Of a DNA stretch of 10,828 nucleotides, positions 1 through 7,597 are shown one piece after another. A model generated the notes under the pieces. It had not been told where the DNA came from. It was given only the letters and a program-made list of their open reading frames with translations, and ran no database searches. The stretch is from Acidobacteriota bacterium. Lineage in GTDB: Bacteria > Acidobacteriota > UBA890. Where the stretch lies: contig JAUWTE010000058.1 in the NCBI GenBank assembly GCA_030609765.1, positions 1 through 10,828 on the forward strand, read 5' to 3'. How positions within the stretch are numbered: position 1 is the first letter of the stretch; every line of letters begins with the position of its first letter. The position numbers and the translations under genes are program-made.

Positions 1-1
1 C

Positions 2-1168
2 GTCGGACCAGGGAATGCCATGTTTCTGCATCTGACCCTGATCCCTTATCTGGCCAACGCGATGGAGTTGAAGACCAAGCCGACGCAACACAGTGTGCGC
101 GAGTTGCGTTCTATTGGTATTCAGCCGGATGTTCTGCTGTGTCGCACCGACCGTCACTTGCCCGATGAGATGAAGGCCAAGATCGCCTTGTTCACCAACG
201 TCGAGAAGGACGCCGTAGTGACTGCGATCGATGTTGACTGCATTTACGAAGTACCGCTCCTCTTCCACAAGCAGGGGCTCGACGGGATCATCTGCGAGCG
301 TCTCCGGTTAGAGCAGCACGGCCCGGATCTGGATCGGTGGACCCATCTGGTAAACACGCTCAGGGAGCCCCATGATCGCGTCAAGATCGCGGTCGTCGGC
401 AAGTACGTCGAGCTGGAGGATTCCTACAAGAGCCTCACCGAGGCGTTGGTTCACGGCGGATTCCCACACGAGCTCGGGGTCGACATCTGGTGGGTCGAGG
501 CCGAGCAATTCGAGGAAGGGGTGCGTCCGGAGGATGTGCTTCCGGAAGCCGACGGAGTGCTGGTGCCTGGTGGCTTCGGGGAGCGGGGCGTCCAGGGTAT
601 GGTCGAAGCCATCCGCTACGCGCGTGAACGGAACGTGCCCTATTTCGGCATTTGCCTGGGCTTCCAGACGGCGGCCATCGAGTTTGCGCAGAACGTGGCC
701 AAGTTGGGTGCCTCGGCCGATAGCAGCGAGTTCAATTTCAGGGACGCCGACGCTAGCAAGATCATCTACATGCTGCGCGACCTGCTCGGTGTGGAAGATA
801 TGGGTGGCACGATGCGACTCGGTGCCTACGAGTGCGTGCTGAAGGCCGATTCCATGGCCGCCCAGGCCTACGGGAAGGAGCGCATCTCCGAGCGCCACCG
901 GCACCGCTACGAGTTCAATCGCACCTTTGAGCCGCCACTCGTCGATGCCGGAATGCAGCTCACCGGGATCTCAGAGGACGGCAAGTTCGTCGAGATCGTC
1001 GAAGTTCCGGGCCACCCGTGGTTCGTTGCCTGCCAGTTCCATCCCGAGTTCCTGTCGCGTCCTCTCGATCCGCATCCGTTGTTCGCGGCGTTCATCGGGG
1101 CCGCCCACCAGAACAAGCTGAAGGCTGGCGCCAAGGCAGTGGCGGCGAGTGCAGGGGAGGATGCCTGA
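2..1168 (+). CDS. pyrG: CTP synthase, C-terminal part (5' end outside window)
   Basis: CTP synthase makes CTP from UTP, ATP and glutamine in the cytosol. The reading frame is open from base 2, so the gene is cut by the window edge. What remains is the end of the amidoligase domain (the KTKPTQHSV stretch and a DRHLP segment match the family) followed by the whole class I glutamine amidotransferase domain. The nucleophile Cys lies in FGICLGFQ (codon at 653), and the catalytic His and Glu lie in QFHPEF (codons at 1040 and 1046). The late family signatures GGTMRLGA and RHRHRYE are also present. It is the first visible gene of a tight LPS operon, and kdsA follows after 5 nt. CTP is the co-substrate for activating Kdo to CMP-Kdo, which makes the linkage sensible. 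The identification is very secure; the true start cannot be seen. Confidence 0.97.
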   Translation, partial: VGPGNAMFLHLTLIPYLANAMELKTKPTQHSVRELRSIGIQPDVLLCRTDRHLPDEMKAKIALFTNVEKDAVVTAIDVDCIYEVPLLFHKQGLDGIICERLRLEQHGPDLDRWTHLVNTLREPHDRVKIAVVGKYVELEDSYKSLTEALVHGGFPHELGVDIWWVEAEQFEEGVRPEDVLPEADGVLVPGGFGERGVQGMVEAIRYARERNVPYFGICLGFQTAAIEFAQNVAKLGASADSSEFNFRDADASKIIYMLRDLLGVEDMGGTMRLGAYECVLKADSMAAQAYGKERISERHRHRYEFNRTFEPPLVDAGMQLTGISEDGKFVEIVEVPGHPWFVACQFHPEFLSRPLDPHPLFAAFIGAAHQNKLKAGAKAVAASAGEDA

Positions 1169-1173
1169 GGCTG

Positions 1174-2070
1174 ATGAAACAGATTGTGGAGGTCGCTTGT
1201 GACGTGGCGTTTGGCGACGGGCGCTTGGGCCTGATCGCCGGGCCGTGCGTAATCGAGAGCCGCGACCACAGCCTGCGCATGGCTGAAGCCATAGCTTCAG
1301 AGGCGCGCTCCCGGGGCCTGCCGCTCGTCTTCAAGTCGTCATACGACAAGGCCAACCGCACATCCGGGGCATCGTTCCGTGGCCCGGGAGTGGAGGAGGG
1401 GCTGCGCATTCTCGAGGAAGTGCGCGATGCGGTTGGCGTTCCCGTGCTTACCGATGTGCACACCGTCGAGGAGGTTGCCAGCGCGGCCGCAGCAGTCGAC
1501 GTTCTCCAGATTCCAGCCTTTTTGTGTCGTCAGACCGACCTGCTGATCAGCGCTGCCTCGACAGGGAAGCCATTGAACGTGAAGAAGGGCCAGTTCCTGG
1601 CCCCGTGGGACGTTCAGCATGTGGTCGAGAAGGTGGAGTCGGAAGGTAATCGACAGCTCCTCATCACCGAGCGGGGCACCTGTTTTGGCTACAACAACTT
1701 GATTGTCGATTTCAAAGGTTTCAGCCTGCTGGGCGAGCTTGGCTACCCTGTCGTCCTCGATGTTACCCACAGCCTGCAGCTCCCCGGCGCGGGCAAAGGG
1801 GTGACGGCAGGCGAGAGGCGGTTTGCGGTACCTCTGGCCAGCGCCGGCGTGGCTGCTGGGGCCGACGCTCTATTCCTGGAAGTTCACGATGAGCCGGATG
1901 AGGCTCTCAGCGACGCATCAACGCAATACCCGCTGGAGCTCTTTGGCGCACTGCTGGACCGACTTTGCCGGATCCATGAAGCACTCGAACCGGAGTCACT
2001 AGCGGGTGACAGCGCTGGCAGCGCCAGGCAGGACGACTGCGATGGGAAGGCTGAGGAACCAGATGAGTGA
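1174..2070 (+). CDS. kdsA: 3-deoxy-8-phosphooctulonate synthase (Kdo-8-P synthase), metal-dependent type
   Basis: This enzyme condenses phosphoenolpyruvate with arabinose-5-phosphate to give Kdo-8-phosphate, the committed step to the inner-core LPS sugar Kdo. The protein is 298 residues and a TIM barrel by family. Diagnostic stretches are FKSSYDKANR (53-62), PAFLCRQTDLL (114-124), NVKKGQFLAPWD (135-146) and DVTHSLQLPG (196-205). The four residues that bind metal in class II enzymes appear to be present: Cys25 in AGPC, His199, Glu236 and Asp247. The E. coli-type enzyme carries Asn at the Cys position. A polar C-terminal tail of about 30 residues runs past the usual end and overlaps the next gene by 8 nt. 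The ATG at 1174 was chosen because it follows the pyrG stop by 5 nt and homology begins at once; the longer frame from 1018 lies inside pyrG. Confidence 0.96.
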   Translation: MKQIVEVACDVAFGDGRLGLIAGPCVIESRDHSLRMAEAIASEARSRGLPLVFKSSYDKANRTSGASFRGPGVEEGLRILEEVRDAVGVPVLTDVHTVEEVASAAAAVDVLQIPAFLCRQTDLLISAASTGKPLNVKKGQFLAPWDVQHVVEKVESEGNRQLLITERGTCFGYNNLIVDFKGFSLLGELGYPVVLDVTHSLQLPGAGKGVTAGERRFAVPLASAGVAAGADALFLEVHDEPDEALSDASTQYPLELFGALLDRLCRIHEALEPESLAGDSAGSARQDDCDGKAEEPDE

Positions 2071-3073
2071 GCCAGAGGAGAGTCTCCCTGAACGCGGGCA
2101 GTCGCGCCGGAACAACGCAATTCGGTTCGCTCGCGAGGTCCTCCGCATCGAGGCCAATGCACTGTCGGACCTAGCCGAAAGGTTCGACGAAACGACCTTC
2201 GATCGGGCGCTGCAGTACCTCGTCGACTGCAGAGGACGCGTTGTATGTACCGGCATGGGGAAGTCCGGAGTCGTCGGCAAGAAGCTCGCCGGCACCCTGG
2301 CCTCGACTGGCAGCCCTGCGTTCTTCTTGCATCCGGCAGAGGCCGGGCATGGCGACCTCGGGATGCTCGTCGAGGGCGACGTGCTGATTGCCATCAGCCA
2401 CAGTGGTGGAACCAAAGAAGTTGTAGCTCTGCTGCCGACTGTCAAGCGCCTTGGCGTACCCCTCATCGTTCTGGTCGGGGACCCCGACTCGGTCCTCGCC
2501 AAGGAGGCCGATGTGGCAATCGATGCCGGTATCGAGAAGGAGGCCTGTCCGTTGGGCCTCGTGCCTACGGCCAGCACAACCGCTGCGCTGGCGATGGGGG
2601 ATGCCTTGGCCATGGCGCTACTCGACGAGCGTGGATACAGTGCCGACGACCTCGCAGCCGTTCACCCGCGGGGTGGCATCGGACAACGACTCCTGCGCGT
2701 GCGACATGTCATGCACAAAGAGGCGGAAGTTCCGTGCATCGCTGCCTCCGAGCCTCTGGCCTCTGTTGTCGCCGAAATGACCAGCAAGGGACTCGGAATG
2801 ACCTCGGTTGTCGACGACAAGGGGTCACTCATCGGCATCATCACCGATGGCGACTTGCGTCGCCTCTTGGAGCGCGGACTGCAAGCGCTGGACGGCCAGG
2901 CCGGCGAATTCATGACGCAGAATCCCACCTGTGTGAACGCCGAGGCCCTGGCGACCGAAGCCCTCCGGCTGATGGAGGAAGGAAAGATTACCTCGTTGAT
3001 GGTCATCGGCCAGGACGGCAGGCCCGAGGGCGTCGTACACTTACACGATCTCTGGCGCACGCAAATGATTTGA
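2063..3073 (+). CDS. kdsD: D-arabinose-5-phosphate isomerase (KdsD/KpsF family, SIS plus two CBS domains)
   Basis: The isomerase converts ribulose-5-phosphate to arabinose-5-phosphate, the substrate of KdsA. The 336-residue protein has an N-terminal SIS sugar-isomerase domain, with the GMGKSG loop at about 64-69 holding the expected Lys67, then PAEAGHGDLGM (91-101), an ISHSGGTKEV segment and KEACPLGLVPT. The HPRGGIG motif stands where E. coli KdsD has HPGGALG. Two C-terminal CBS domains follow (about 215-336), including an ITDGDLRRLLE stretch. Length fits E. coli KdsD (about 328). The ATG at 2063 overlaps the kdsA stop by 8 nt and has GAGGA 5 nt upstream (2053-2057). In-frame starts at 2006 (GTG) and 2042 (ATG) would lengthen it into kdsA and are less likely. 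The kdsD, kpsF and gutQ paralogs cannot be told apart by sequence alone; the Kdo operon favours kdsD function. Confidence 0.94.
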   Translation: MSEPEESLPERGQSRRNNAIRFAREVLRIEANALSDLAERFDETTFDRALQYLVDCRGRVVCTGMGKSGVVGKKLAGTLASTGSPAFFLHPAEAGHGDLGMLVEGDVLIAISHSGGTKEVVALLPTVKRLGVPLIVLVGDPDSVLAKEADVAIDAGIEKEACPLGLVPTASTTAALAMGDALAMALLDERGYSADDLAAVHPRGGIGQRLLRVRHVMHKEAEVPCIAASEPLASVVAEMTSKGLGMTSVVDDKGSLIGIITDGDLRRLLERGLQALDGQAGEFMTQNPTCVNAEALATEALRLMEEGKITSLMVIGQDGRPEGVVHLHDLWRTQMI

Positions 3074-3135
3074 AGTTGGCCCACGGCTAACCCACGAGCT
3101 AGTCGAGGCTGCACAAGGACGGAAGCGAAGAGTCA

Positions 3136-3714
3136 ATGGCTCGACTGAGCAGACCCGAATACGAGACCAGGCTGCGCCAGATCCGTCTCCTCATCATGGA
3201 TGTCGACGGGGTCCTGACAGAAGGCCAGATTTTCTACATTGGCGCAGAGTCCGAGGGGAAGGTATTCCATGTTCGGGACGGTTCCGCCATGCATCTGGCG
3301 CGCCTCATAGGCTTGCAAACCGCCGTGATCACCGGGCGCTACTCCGAGGCGGTGGCGAAGCGCTTCAGCGAGCTGCCGGTCGGGGATCTCCACCAGGGGG
3401 CCCTCGACAAGGTCTCGGCGTGTCGCCAGATTCAGGAGGCCCGTGGTGTTGACGCCGACGAGATTGCCTTCATCGGCGACGACCTCATCGACATCCCCGT
3501 GATGGAACACGTCGGTCTCGCCATTGCCGTCGCTGATGCGCAACCACAGGTTCTCGAATTCGCAGACTGGACAACCGAACGTCGAGGAGGCCGCGGGGCT
3601 GTGCGGGAGGTCGTCGACGATATCGTGAATGCACGGGGTCTCTGGGACCGAGTCCTGGACGACTACCGTGAGCGACAGGGACCCGATCTGTCGCAGGAGG
3701 GACAGGCAGGATGA
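3136..3714 (+). CDS. kdsC: 3-deoxy-D-manno-octulosonate 8-phosphate phosphatase (HAD superfamily)
   Basis: KdsC removes phosphate from Kdo-8-P to release Kdo, the third step encoded in this operon. The 192-residue protein is close to the E. coli length (188). It has the cap-less HAD fold signatures in order: MDVDGVLT with nucleophile Asp22 and Asp24, motif II ITGR (65-68), motif III Lys92, and motif IV GDDLIDIPVM (114-123). The KdsC-specific GGRGAVREV follows near the C-terminus. The ATG at 3136 is preceded by purine-rich sequence (about 3121-3132). A 62-nt gap separates it from kdsD, the largest gap in the operon, and no terminator is evident there. Its stop overlaps the lapA start as ATGA, so the two are probably translationally coupled. 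Confidence 0.95.
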   Translation: MARLSRPEYETRLRQIRLLIMDVDGVLTEGQIFYIGAESEGKVFHVRDGSAMHLARLIGLQTAVITGRYSEAVAKRFSELPVGDLHQGALDKVSACRQIQEARGVDADEIAFIGDDLIDIPVMEHVGLAIAVADAQPQVLEFADWTTERRGGRGAVREVVDDIVNARGLWDRVLDDYRERQGPDLSQEGQAG

Positions 3715-4055
3715 ACGCCATTGCAAAAGTTCTCCTCTACCTTGCCGTTGTCATCGTTCTTGTCGCGCTTGCCTATTTGAACGTAGACCAGAGCGTTGAC
3801 GTGACTTTCTACCCCGGAACCGTCCTGGAAGGAGTTCCGGTTTTCCTCGTCATTCTCGGCTCCATCTTCCTGGGTGTGCTGATTGCCGCTGTCATCGGTG
3901 CGGTCGAGCAGATTCGTCACCGCCTACGGGAGCGCGACATGTCGCGGCAGCTGCAGGAGCTCGAGGACGAGCTACGTGAGCTTCGCAACCTGCCGATCAG
4001 TGAGGGGCTTCTAGCACAGGACGAGGGGCCTTCGTCCTGGGACCCCACGGAGTAG
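3711..4055 (+). CDS. lapA: LapA-domain inner-membrane protein (DUF1049)
   Basis: This is a small membrane protein of 114 residues. It has two predicted transmembrane helices (about 4-22 and 44-64) with a short periplasmic turn containing the conserved N-x-D-Q-S-V-x-V-x-F-Y pattern (about 24-35). A charged coiled-coil-like cytoplasmic segment rich in Arg, Glu and Leu (about 67-93) follows, then a short acidic tail. That layout matches LapA/YciS, the partner encoded beside LapB in many Gram-negatives. In E. coli, LapA works with LapB in control of LPS assembly. It overlaps kdsC by 4 nt and precedes lapB by 3 nt. The family is short and variable, so the context with lapB carries much of the weight. 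Confidence 0.88.
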   Translation: MNAIAKVLLYLAVVIVLVALAYLNVDQSVDVTFYPGTVLEGVPVFLVILGSIFLGVLIAAVIGAVEQIRHRLRERDMSRQLQELEDELRELRNLPISEGLLAQDEGPSSWDPTE

Positions 4056-4058
4056 ACC

Positions 4059-5231
4059 GTGTTGCAGGGCTGGCCCCTGACCTTCGGGGCCGGAGTCGCG
4101 CTGCTGGTGCTCGGTATCCTGGTGGGCCGGGCCTTGACCCTTGCCGTCGACCGCCGCAAGGGCCGGTGTACGACCGACGAAAAGCCGCATTACCTCCTCG
4201 GCCTCAACTACCTGATTTCCAATCAGCGCGAGCTGGCGATGGTCGAGTTGTCGCAAGCTGTGCGTGGAGAGACCGATGCCATCGAGGCCTACCTGGCCTT
4301 GGGCAATCTGTTCCGCGAGAAGGGCCAGGTCGAACGGGCCATCGACATTCACAAGAGCTTGCTTCATCGTGCCCACATCACCGAGCTGGGTCGCATGCAG
4401 GCTCTCTTCTCGCTGGGGTTGGATTTCAAGAAGGCCGGTCTCGTTGATCGCGCCGAGCGGACGCTGCTGGAGCTCGTGCGCCGAGACCCCGAGAACCTCA
4501 GCGGTTGGCATTGTCTGGGCAAGGTGTACGAGGAGATGGGTCGCTGGCAGGAGGCGATCGACATCCTACAGCGCATTCAGTCGATCACCGGCGCACGAGA
4601 CAATCGGTTGTTGGCCTCTCTCTGGACGGAGCGGGGACGCCAGGCTCTTGCGGACGGAGATCAGCAATCGGCCCTCTCTCACTTTCAGATGGCAGTGCGG
4701 CTGGACGCTGACTACGAGCCTGCGCGCATCGGCACGGGTGATTGCCTCATGGCGACAGGTGACACAGATGCAGCTCTGGCCCAGTGGGAGAAAGCGCTGG
4801 GAGACAACGCTGCGTGGGCAGGGGACGCGTTGCTGCGTATGGCAGTTGCCTGCGAAGGGGCTGAGAATCTCAGTCGCCTGGAGTCCGCGTGTGCGATGGT
4901 GTTGGAGCGTCACCCGAGCTCCTGGCGCGCCATGTCGGTTCAGGCGGGCTTGCATCACGAGCGCGGTGAAGACGAAGAGGCACGCGAGGTGCTGACCAGG
5001 GCTCTCTTCGAGCGTCCCGGCTCACTGACTGTGCAGCGAGCTCTCTGGCAGACCTTTGCCGCCGAGAACCTGGACTGGGCTGATCTCGGGGGTTTGTTGG
5101 ATCGAGCTAGCCGCGAGGCAAAGTTAGTTGACCCATACGTTTGTCTGCGCTGCGGCTTCAAGAGCACGCAGGCCTTCCCGCGCTGTCCACACTGTCACGA
5201 GTGGAATACCCTGGCAGAGGAACAAGCCTGA
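4059..5231 (+). CDS. lapB: Lipopolysaccharide assembly protein LapB (YciM), TPR protein with rubredoxin-type zinc site
   Basis: In E. coli, LapB is anchored in the inner membrane and works with FtsH to regulate LpxC turnover, and so lipid A output. The 390-residue protein starts with one transmembrane helix (about 7-27). A LapB-like region follows, with HYLLGLNYLISNQRELAMVEL and then LALGNLFREKGQVERAI, and several tetratricopeptide repeats run to about residue 340. It ends with a rubredoxin-like metal site of two CxxC knuckles, Cys362/Cys365 and Cys376/Cys379, in the C-LRC-GF ... CPHC-HEW pattern typical of LapB. The GTG at 4059 is taken as start because GGAG sits 6 nt upstream (4049-4052); a TTG at 4062 is the alternative and changes the protein by one residue. 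Being next to lapA in a Kdo operon strongly supports an LPS role. Confidence 0.93.
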   Translation: MLQGWPLTFGAGVALLVLGILVGRALTLAVDRRKGRCTTDEKPHYLLGLNYLISNQRELAMVELSQAVRGETDAIEAYLALGNLFREKGQVERAIDIHKSLLHRAHITELGRMQALFSLGLDFKKAGLVDRAERTLLELVRRDPENLSGWHCLGKVYEEMGRWQEAIDILQRIQSITGARDNRLLASLWTERGRQALADGDQQSALSHFQMAVRLDADYEPARIGTGDCLMATGDTDAALAQWEKALGDNAAWAGDALLRMAVACEGAENLSRLESACAMVLERHPSSWRAMSVQAGLHHERGEDEEAREVLTRALFERPGSLTVQRALWQTFAAENLDWADLGGLLDRASREAKLVDPYVCLRCGFKSTQAFPRCPHCHEWNTLAEEQA

Positions 5232-5242
5232 GAGGGGAGAGC

Positions 5243-5620
5243 ATGTTCGAGGTTCGAGTAGAGACGACCTTCGAGGCTGCGCATCAAGTTGGTCCGGATG
5301 GCACTCCTCTGCCGCTCCACCACCACTCCTGGCAAGTGGCGGTTCGCGCGCGGGCGGAGGAGCTCAACAGCATGGGCTTGGTCGTCGATTTCCGCCAGCT
5401 ACGAGCCGCCGCCGATGAGGCCGTAGCTATTCTCGACCAGCGTGTCATTGAGGACGTACCCGACTTCGCCGAGCGACCGTCGACGCCGGCCGCTGTTGCT
5501 GAGTGGCTGTTCCGGAAGCTGGAGTCGGCAGTGCCGAGCCCGAGGTGTTGGCTGGAAGCCGTGGAGGTCGAGGCCGATCCAGGCATCCGCTTCGAGTACT
5601 TGGGCACCACGGCCTGCTAG
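5243..5620 (+). CDS. 6-pyruvoyl-tetrahydropterin synthase / QueD-like protein with altered catalytic residues
   Basis: The 125-residue protein has the T-fold layout of the PTPS/QueD family. FEAAHQ at the N-terminus and an HHHSWQV segment supply three likely zinc histidines (His14, His26, His28). The GLVVDFRQL stretch (45-53) matches the usual MVxDFxxL, and the C-terminal VEVEADPGIRFEY (107-119) resembles the vEt...Y end. Two usual catalytic positions differ: the Cys four residues before the zinc H-x-H is a Pro (residue 22), and the Asp-His pair of the LDH motif reads Asp65-Gln66. True QueD or PTPS chemistry is therefore doubtful. The ATG at 5243 has a strong purine run 11 nt after the lapB stop; the longer frame from 5141 lies inside lapB. 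It is last in the LPS operon. The family call is fairly sure, the function unknown. Confidence 0.8.
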   Translation: MFEVRVETTFEAAHQVGPDGTPLPLHHHSWQVAVRARAEELNSMGLVVDFRQLRAAADEAVAILDQRVIEDVPDFAERPSTPAAVAEWLFRKLESAVPSPRCWLEAVEVEADPGIRFEYLGTTAC

Positions 5621-5652
5621 AGTCGGCGCATTGCGCGGCCATGCGGGGTCGG

Positions 5653-6348
5653 TCAGATCGACGGCGGTGGTGGCAGGGGCATGCCGTGGCTGATCGCCTC
5701 CAAATCCAGCAGCAGCGCCTCGTGCAAGCGCAGCACCTGACCTCGCGTCGACTGCAGGTCGCTGCCGTTGTCGACAACGAAGTCGGCGAGCTCGCACTTC
5801 TCGCTCTGCTTCATCTGTGACGCCATTCGCTGCCGCGCTTCTTCGGACGACAGTCCGCGCTCCACGAGCCGCCTCGAGCGCTCCTCGTCGGGGGCAACCA
5901 CCACGACGATTCGGTGATAGCGGCCAGTGCTGCCCGTTTCGAACAGCAGCGCCGCCTCGGTAACCGCGATTCCCATATCGACGCCCTCCGCCCAGCGGGC
6001 GACGAGCTCCCCCTCACGCCGGCGAATGTCGGGGTGGAGGATCGATTCGAGGCGCTGCCGTGCGGCGTCGTTGACGAAGACGATCCGCCCGAGTCTACGT
6101 CGGTCGATCGATCCTTCTTCGGTCAAGACCTCAGAACCGAATGCCTGTACCACCTCTGCGTGGGCCGGTTGGCCCGGCTCGAGCCCGGCGTGTCCGAGCT
6201 CATCGGCGTTTACGATGTAGCATCCGAGCTCAGCGAGCCAGGCTGAGACCGTGCTTTTGCCCGCGGCGATGTTGCCGGTAAGGCCGACATGGAGAATCGG
6301 GCTTGATGTGGCGGAAGCCTGTGTCGACGGCTCGTCGTTCGAGCTCAT
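5653..6348 (-). CDS. coaE: Dephospho-CoA kinase
   Basis: CoaE phosphorylates the 3'-OH of dephospho-CoA, the last step of coenzyme A synthesis. The 231-residue protein carries the P-loop GNIAAGKS (25-32) directly after VGLTG. NADELGH follows, then the ILHPDIR stretch, and an EAALLFETG segment corresponding to the usual 'PLLFE' motif. It is longer than E. coli CoaE (206), with about 17 Ser/Thr-rich residues before the first strand and a proline-rich tail (PLPPPPSI). An AGGA-containing sequence lies about 10 nt before the ATG. It is the last gene of the BMC operon, 46 nt after folD, and converges on the LPS operon. The link to the BMC may be functional, since such compartments recycle CoA, or simply chance operon membership. 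Confidence 0.94.
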   Translation of the reverse strand: MSSNDEPSTQASATSSPILHVGLTGNIAAGKSTVSAWLAELGCYIVNADELGHAGLEPGQPAHAEVVQAFGSEVLTEEGSIDRRRLGRIVFVNDAARQRLESILHPDIRRREGELVARWAEGVDMGIAVTEAALLFETGSTGRYHRIVVVVAPDEERSRRLVERGLSSEEARQRMASQMKQSEKCELADFVVDNGSDLQSTRGQVLRLHEALLLDLEAISHGMPLPPPPSI

Positions 6349-6394
6349 TAATGGAGGTTCCTCGGGAAGCTCCTCGACGGCATGGGAAAGGGAC

Positions 6395-7321
6395 TCAGGA
6401 CTCTACGCCGAGGCGCCGGCGTGCGGATCGCAGGGTGTTCGACAGCAACATGCCGATGGTCAGAGGGCCCACGCCTCCAGGTACCGGCGTGAGCGCTCCC
6501 GCGACCTCCGCTACGGCAGGATGGACGTCGCCCACAACGAGATAGCCACGGTCCTTGAATTTCTGCCAATCGGCATTGTCGCCGAAAATTTCCTCGACTC
6601 GCTGCCGATCTGCAACCCGATTGATGCCTACATCGATCACGGTTGCTCCCGGCTTGACGAAATCCGGGGTCACCATCGCGTCACGGCCGATGGCGACGAT
6701 GAGGATGTCGGCACCGCGAGCCACTCCGGGGAGGTCGCGCGTGCGTGAATGGCAAATGGTGACGGTTGCGTGTCGGTGCATCAGCAGCATGGCCATGGGC
6801 TTGCCCACGATGTCGCTGCGACCAATGATCACCGCGTTTTGACCGTTGATCGCGATATCGTTGCGTTCCAGCAGCTCGATGATCCCGCCAGGAGTGCAGG
6901 TAACGAACCGCGGACTTCCTCGCACGATCAGGCCGACGTTCTCGGGGTGGATCCCATCAACGTCCTTGGTCGGATCCACCGCGTCCAACACGACTTCCGT
7001 GTTGAGGCCCTCGGGGAGAGGAAGCTGCACGAGAATGCCGTCGACAATGTCGTCGTGGTTGAGCCCATCAATCCGCCGTAGGAGCTCCTCTGTGGAGGTC
7101 GACTCGGGCAGCTGAAAGGCTTCTGAATCGAGCCCTGTTTCACTGCACATCCGCGTCTTGGACCGTACATACATGGCGGACGCCGGATCGTCGCCGACCA
7201 GCAGCGCGGCGAGCTTCGGCGCACGCAGACCAGCGGCCGCGAGCTCCTCGACTCCCTGACGCACTTCTTCGAGGATGGCTTCCTGTACGGGCTTTCCGTA
7301 GAGAATGCGCGCAGCGCACAT
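6395..7321 (-). CDS. folD: Bifunctional methylenetetrahydrofolate dehydrogenase / methenyltetrahydrofolate cyclohydrolase
   Basis: FolD interconverts 5,10-methylene-THF and 10-formyl-THF in two steps, using NADP(H) by family. The 308-residue protein has the catalytic region VGDDPASAMYVRSK with Tyr51 and Lys55. The QLPLPEGL loop and DVDGIHPENVG follow, then the Rossmann stretch VIIGRSDIVGKPMA, and the hallmark PGGVGPLTIGML at 281-292. Length is slightly above the usual 285-300. The ATG at 7321 is favoured: GGGAG sits 8 nt upstream and it follows the stop of the third BMC-P gene by 2 nt. A further in-frame ATG at 7336 would add five residues and overlap that gene. The nearly gapless junction with shell genes suggests cotranscription, although FolD is normally a housekeeping enzyme. 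Confidence 0.95.
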   Translation of the reverse strand: MCAARILYGKPVQEAILEEVRQGVEELAAAGLRAPKLAALLVGDDPASAMYVRSKTRMCSETGLDSEAFQLPESTSTEELLRRIDGLNHDDIVDGILVQLPLPEGLNTEVVLDAVDPTKDVDGIHPENVGLIVRGSPRFVTCTPGGIIELLERNDIAINGQNAVIIGRSDIVGKPMAMLLMHRHATVTICHSRTRDLPGVARGADILIVAIGRDAMVTPDFVKPGATVIDVGINRVADRQRVEEIFGDNADWQKFKDRGYLVVGDVHPAVAEVAGALTPVPGGVGPLTIGMLLSNTLRSARRRLGVES

Positions 7322-7323
7322 AT

Positions 7324-7596
7324 CTAAAGCTCCCATTCGATGTGGTCGACAATGCCGGTGATGGCGGCGTTCGCAGGGGCCTGCGTCTTGCCCATCGCCT
7401 GGCTCGCCGAGCGTCCCTCGATGACTACGAGTACCGTTTCACCCGCCCCTGCGCCGACGGTGTCAACCGCCAGCAGCGGCTCGCCCTCGTCCTTGCCGTC
7501 CAGGGAAACCGGTTGAACCATCAACAAGGCCTTGGCCTCGAACTTCTCGTGTTTCTGAGTGGCGACAACGCTGCCAACCACGCGACCGAGCAACAT
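7324..7596 (-). CDS. BMC-P pentameric vertex shell protein (EutN/CcmL family), third in the operon
   Basis: Proteins of this family form pentamers that cap the vertices of bacterial microcompartments. The 90-residue product has the beta-barrel pattern of EutN/CcmL: RVVGSVVATQKHEKF at the start, ALLMVQPVSLDG, the AVDTVGAGAGETVLVV core, an EGRSAS segment, and the closing AAITGIVDHIEW. It most resembles the first BMC-P of this operon by eye. The ATG at 7596 has GGGAG 8 nt upstream and lies 1 nt after the previous stop. It is one of three tandem, clearly different BMC-P genes, and folD follows 2 nt later. Confidence 0.93.
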   Translation of the reverse strand: MLLGRVVGSVVATQKHEKFEAKALLMVQPVSLDGKDEGEPLLAVDTVGAGAGETVLVVIEGRSASQAMGKTQAPANAAITGIVDHIEWEL

Positions 7597-7597
7597 C

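Noticed and set aside
308..904. Long open frame antisense to pyrG
   Set aside because: It lies wholly opposite a conserved CTP synthase domain, has no recognisable family pattern and reflects GC-rich codon bias.
2006..2062. Upstream GTG start extending the KdsD protein by 19 residues
   Set aside because: The extension overlaps kdsA deeply, while the ATG at 2063 has a well-spaced GAGGA and a typical N-terminus.
3133..3726. Open frame of 197 codons antisense to kdsC
   Set aside because: It mirrors kdsC almost exactly, and kdsC carries all HAD motifs, so this frame is a shadow.
5608..5620. 13-nt sequence shared with 10656-10668 near the right-end repeat
   Set aside because: A single 13-nt match in a window of this size is expected about once by chance, and it lies at the end of a coding region.
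5621..5652. Possible terminator between the two convergent operons
   Set aside because: Only a 4-bp GCGC stem is visible and there is no T-run on either strand.
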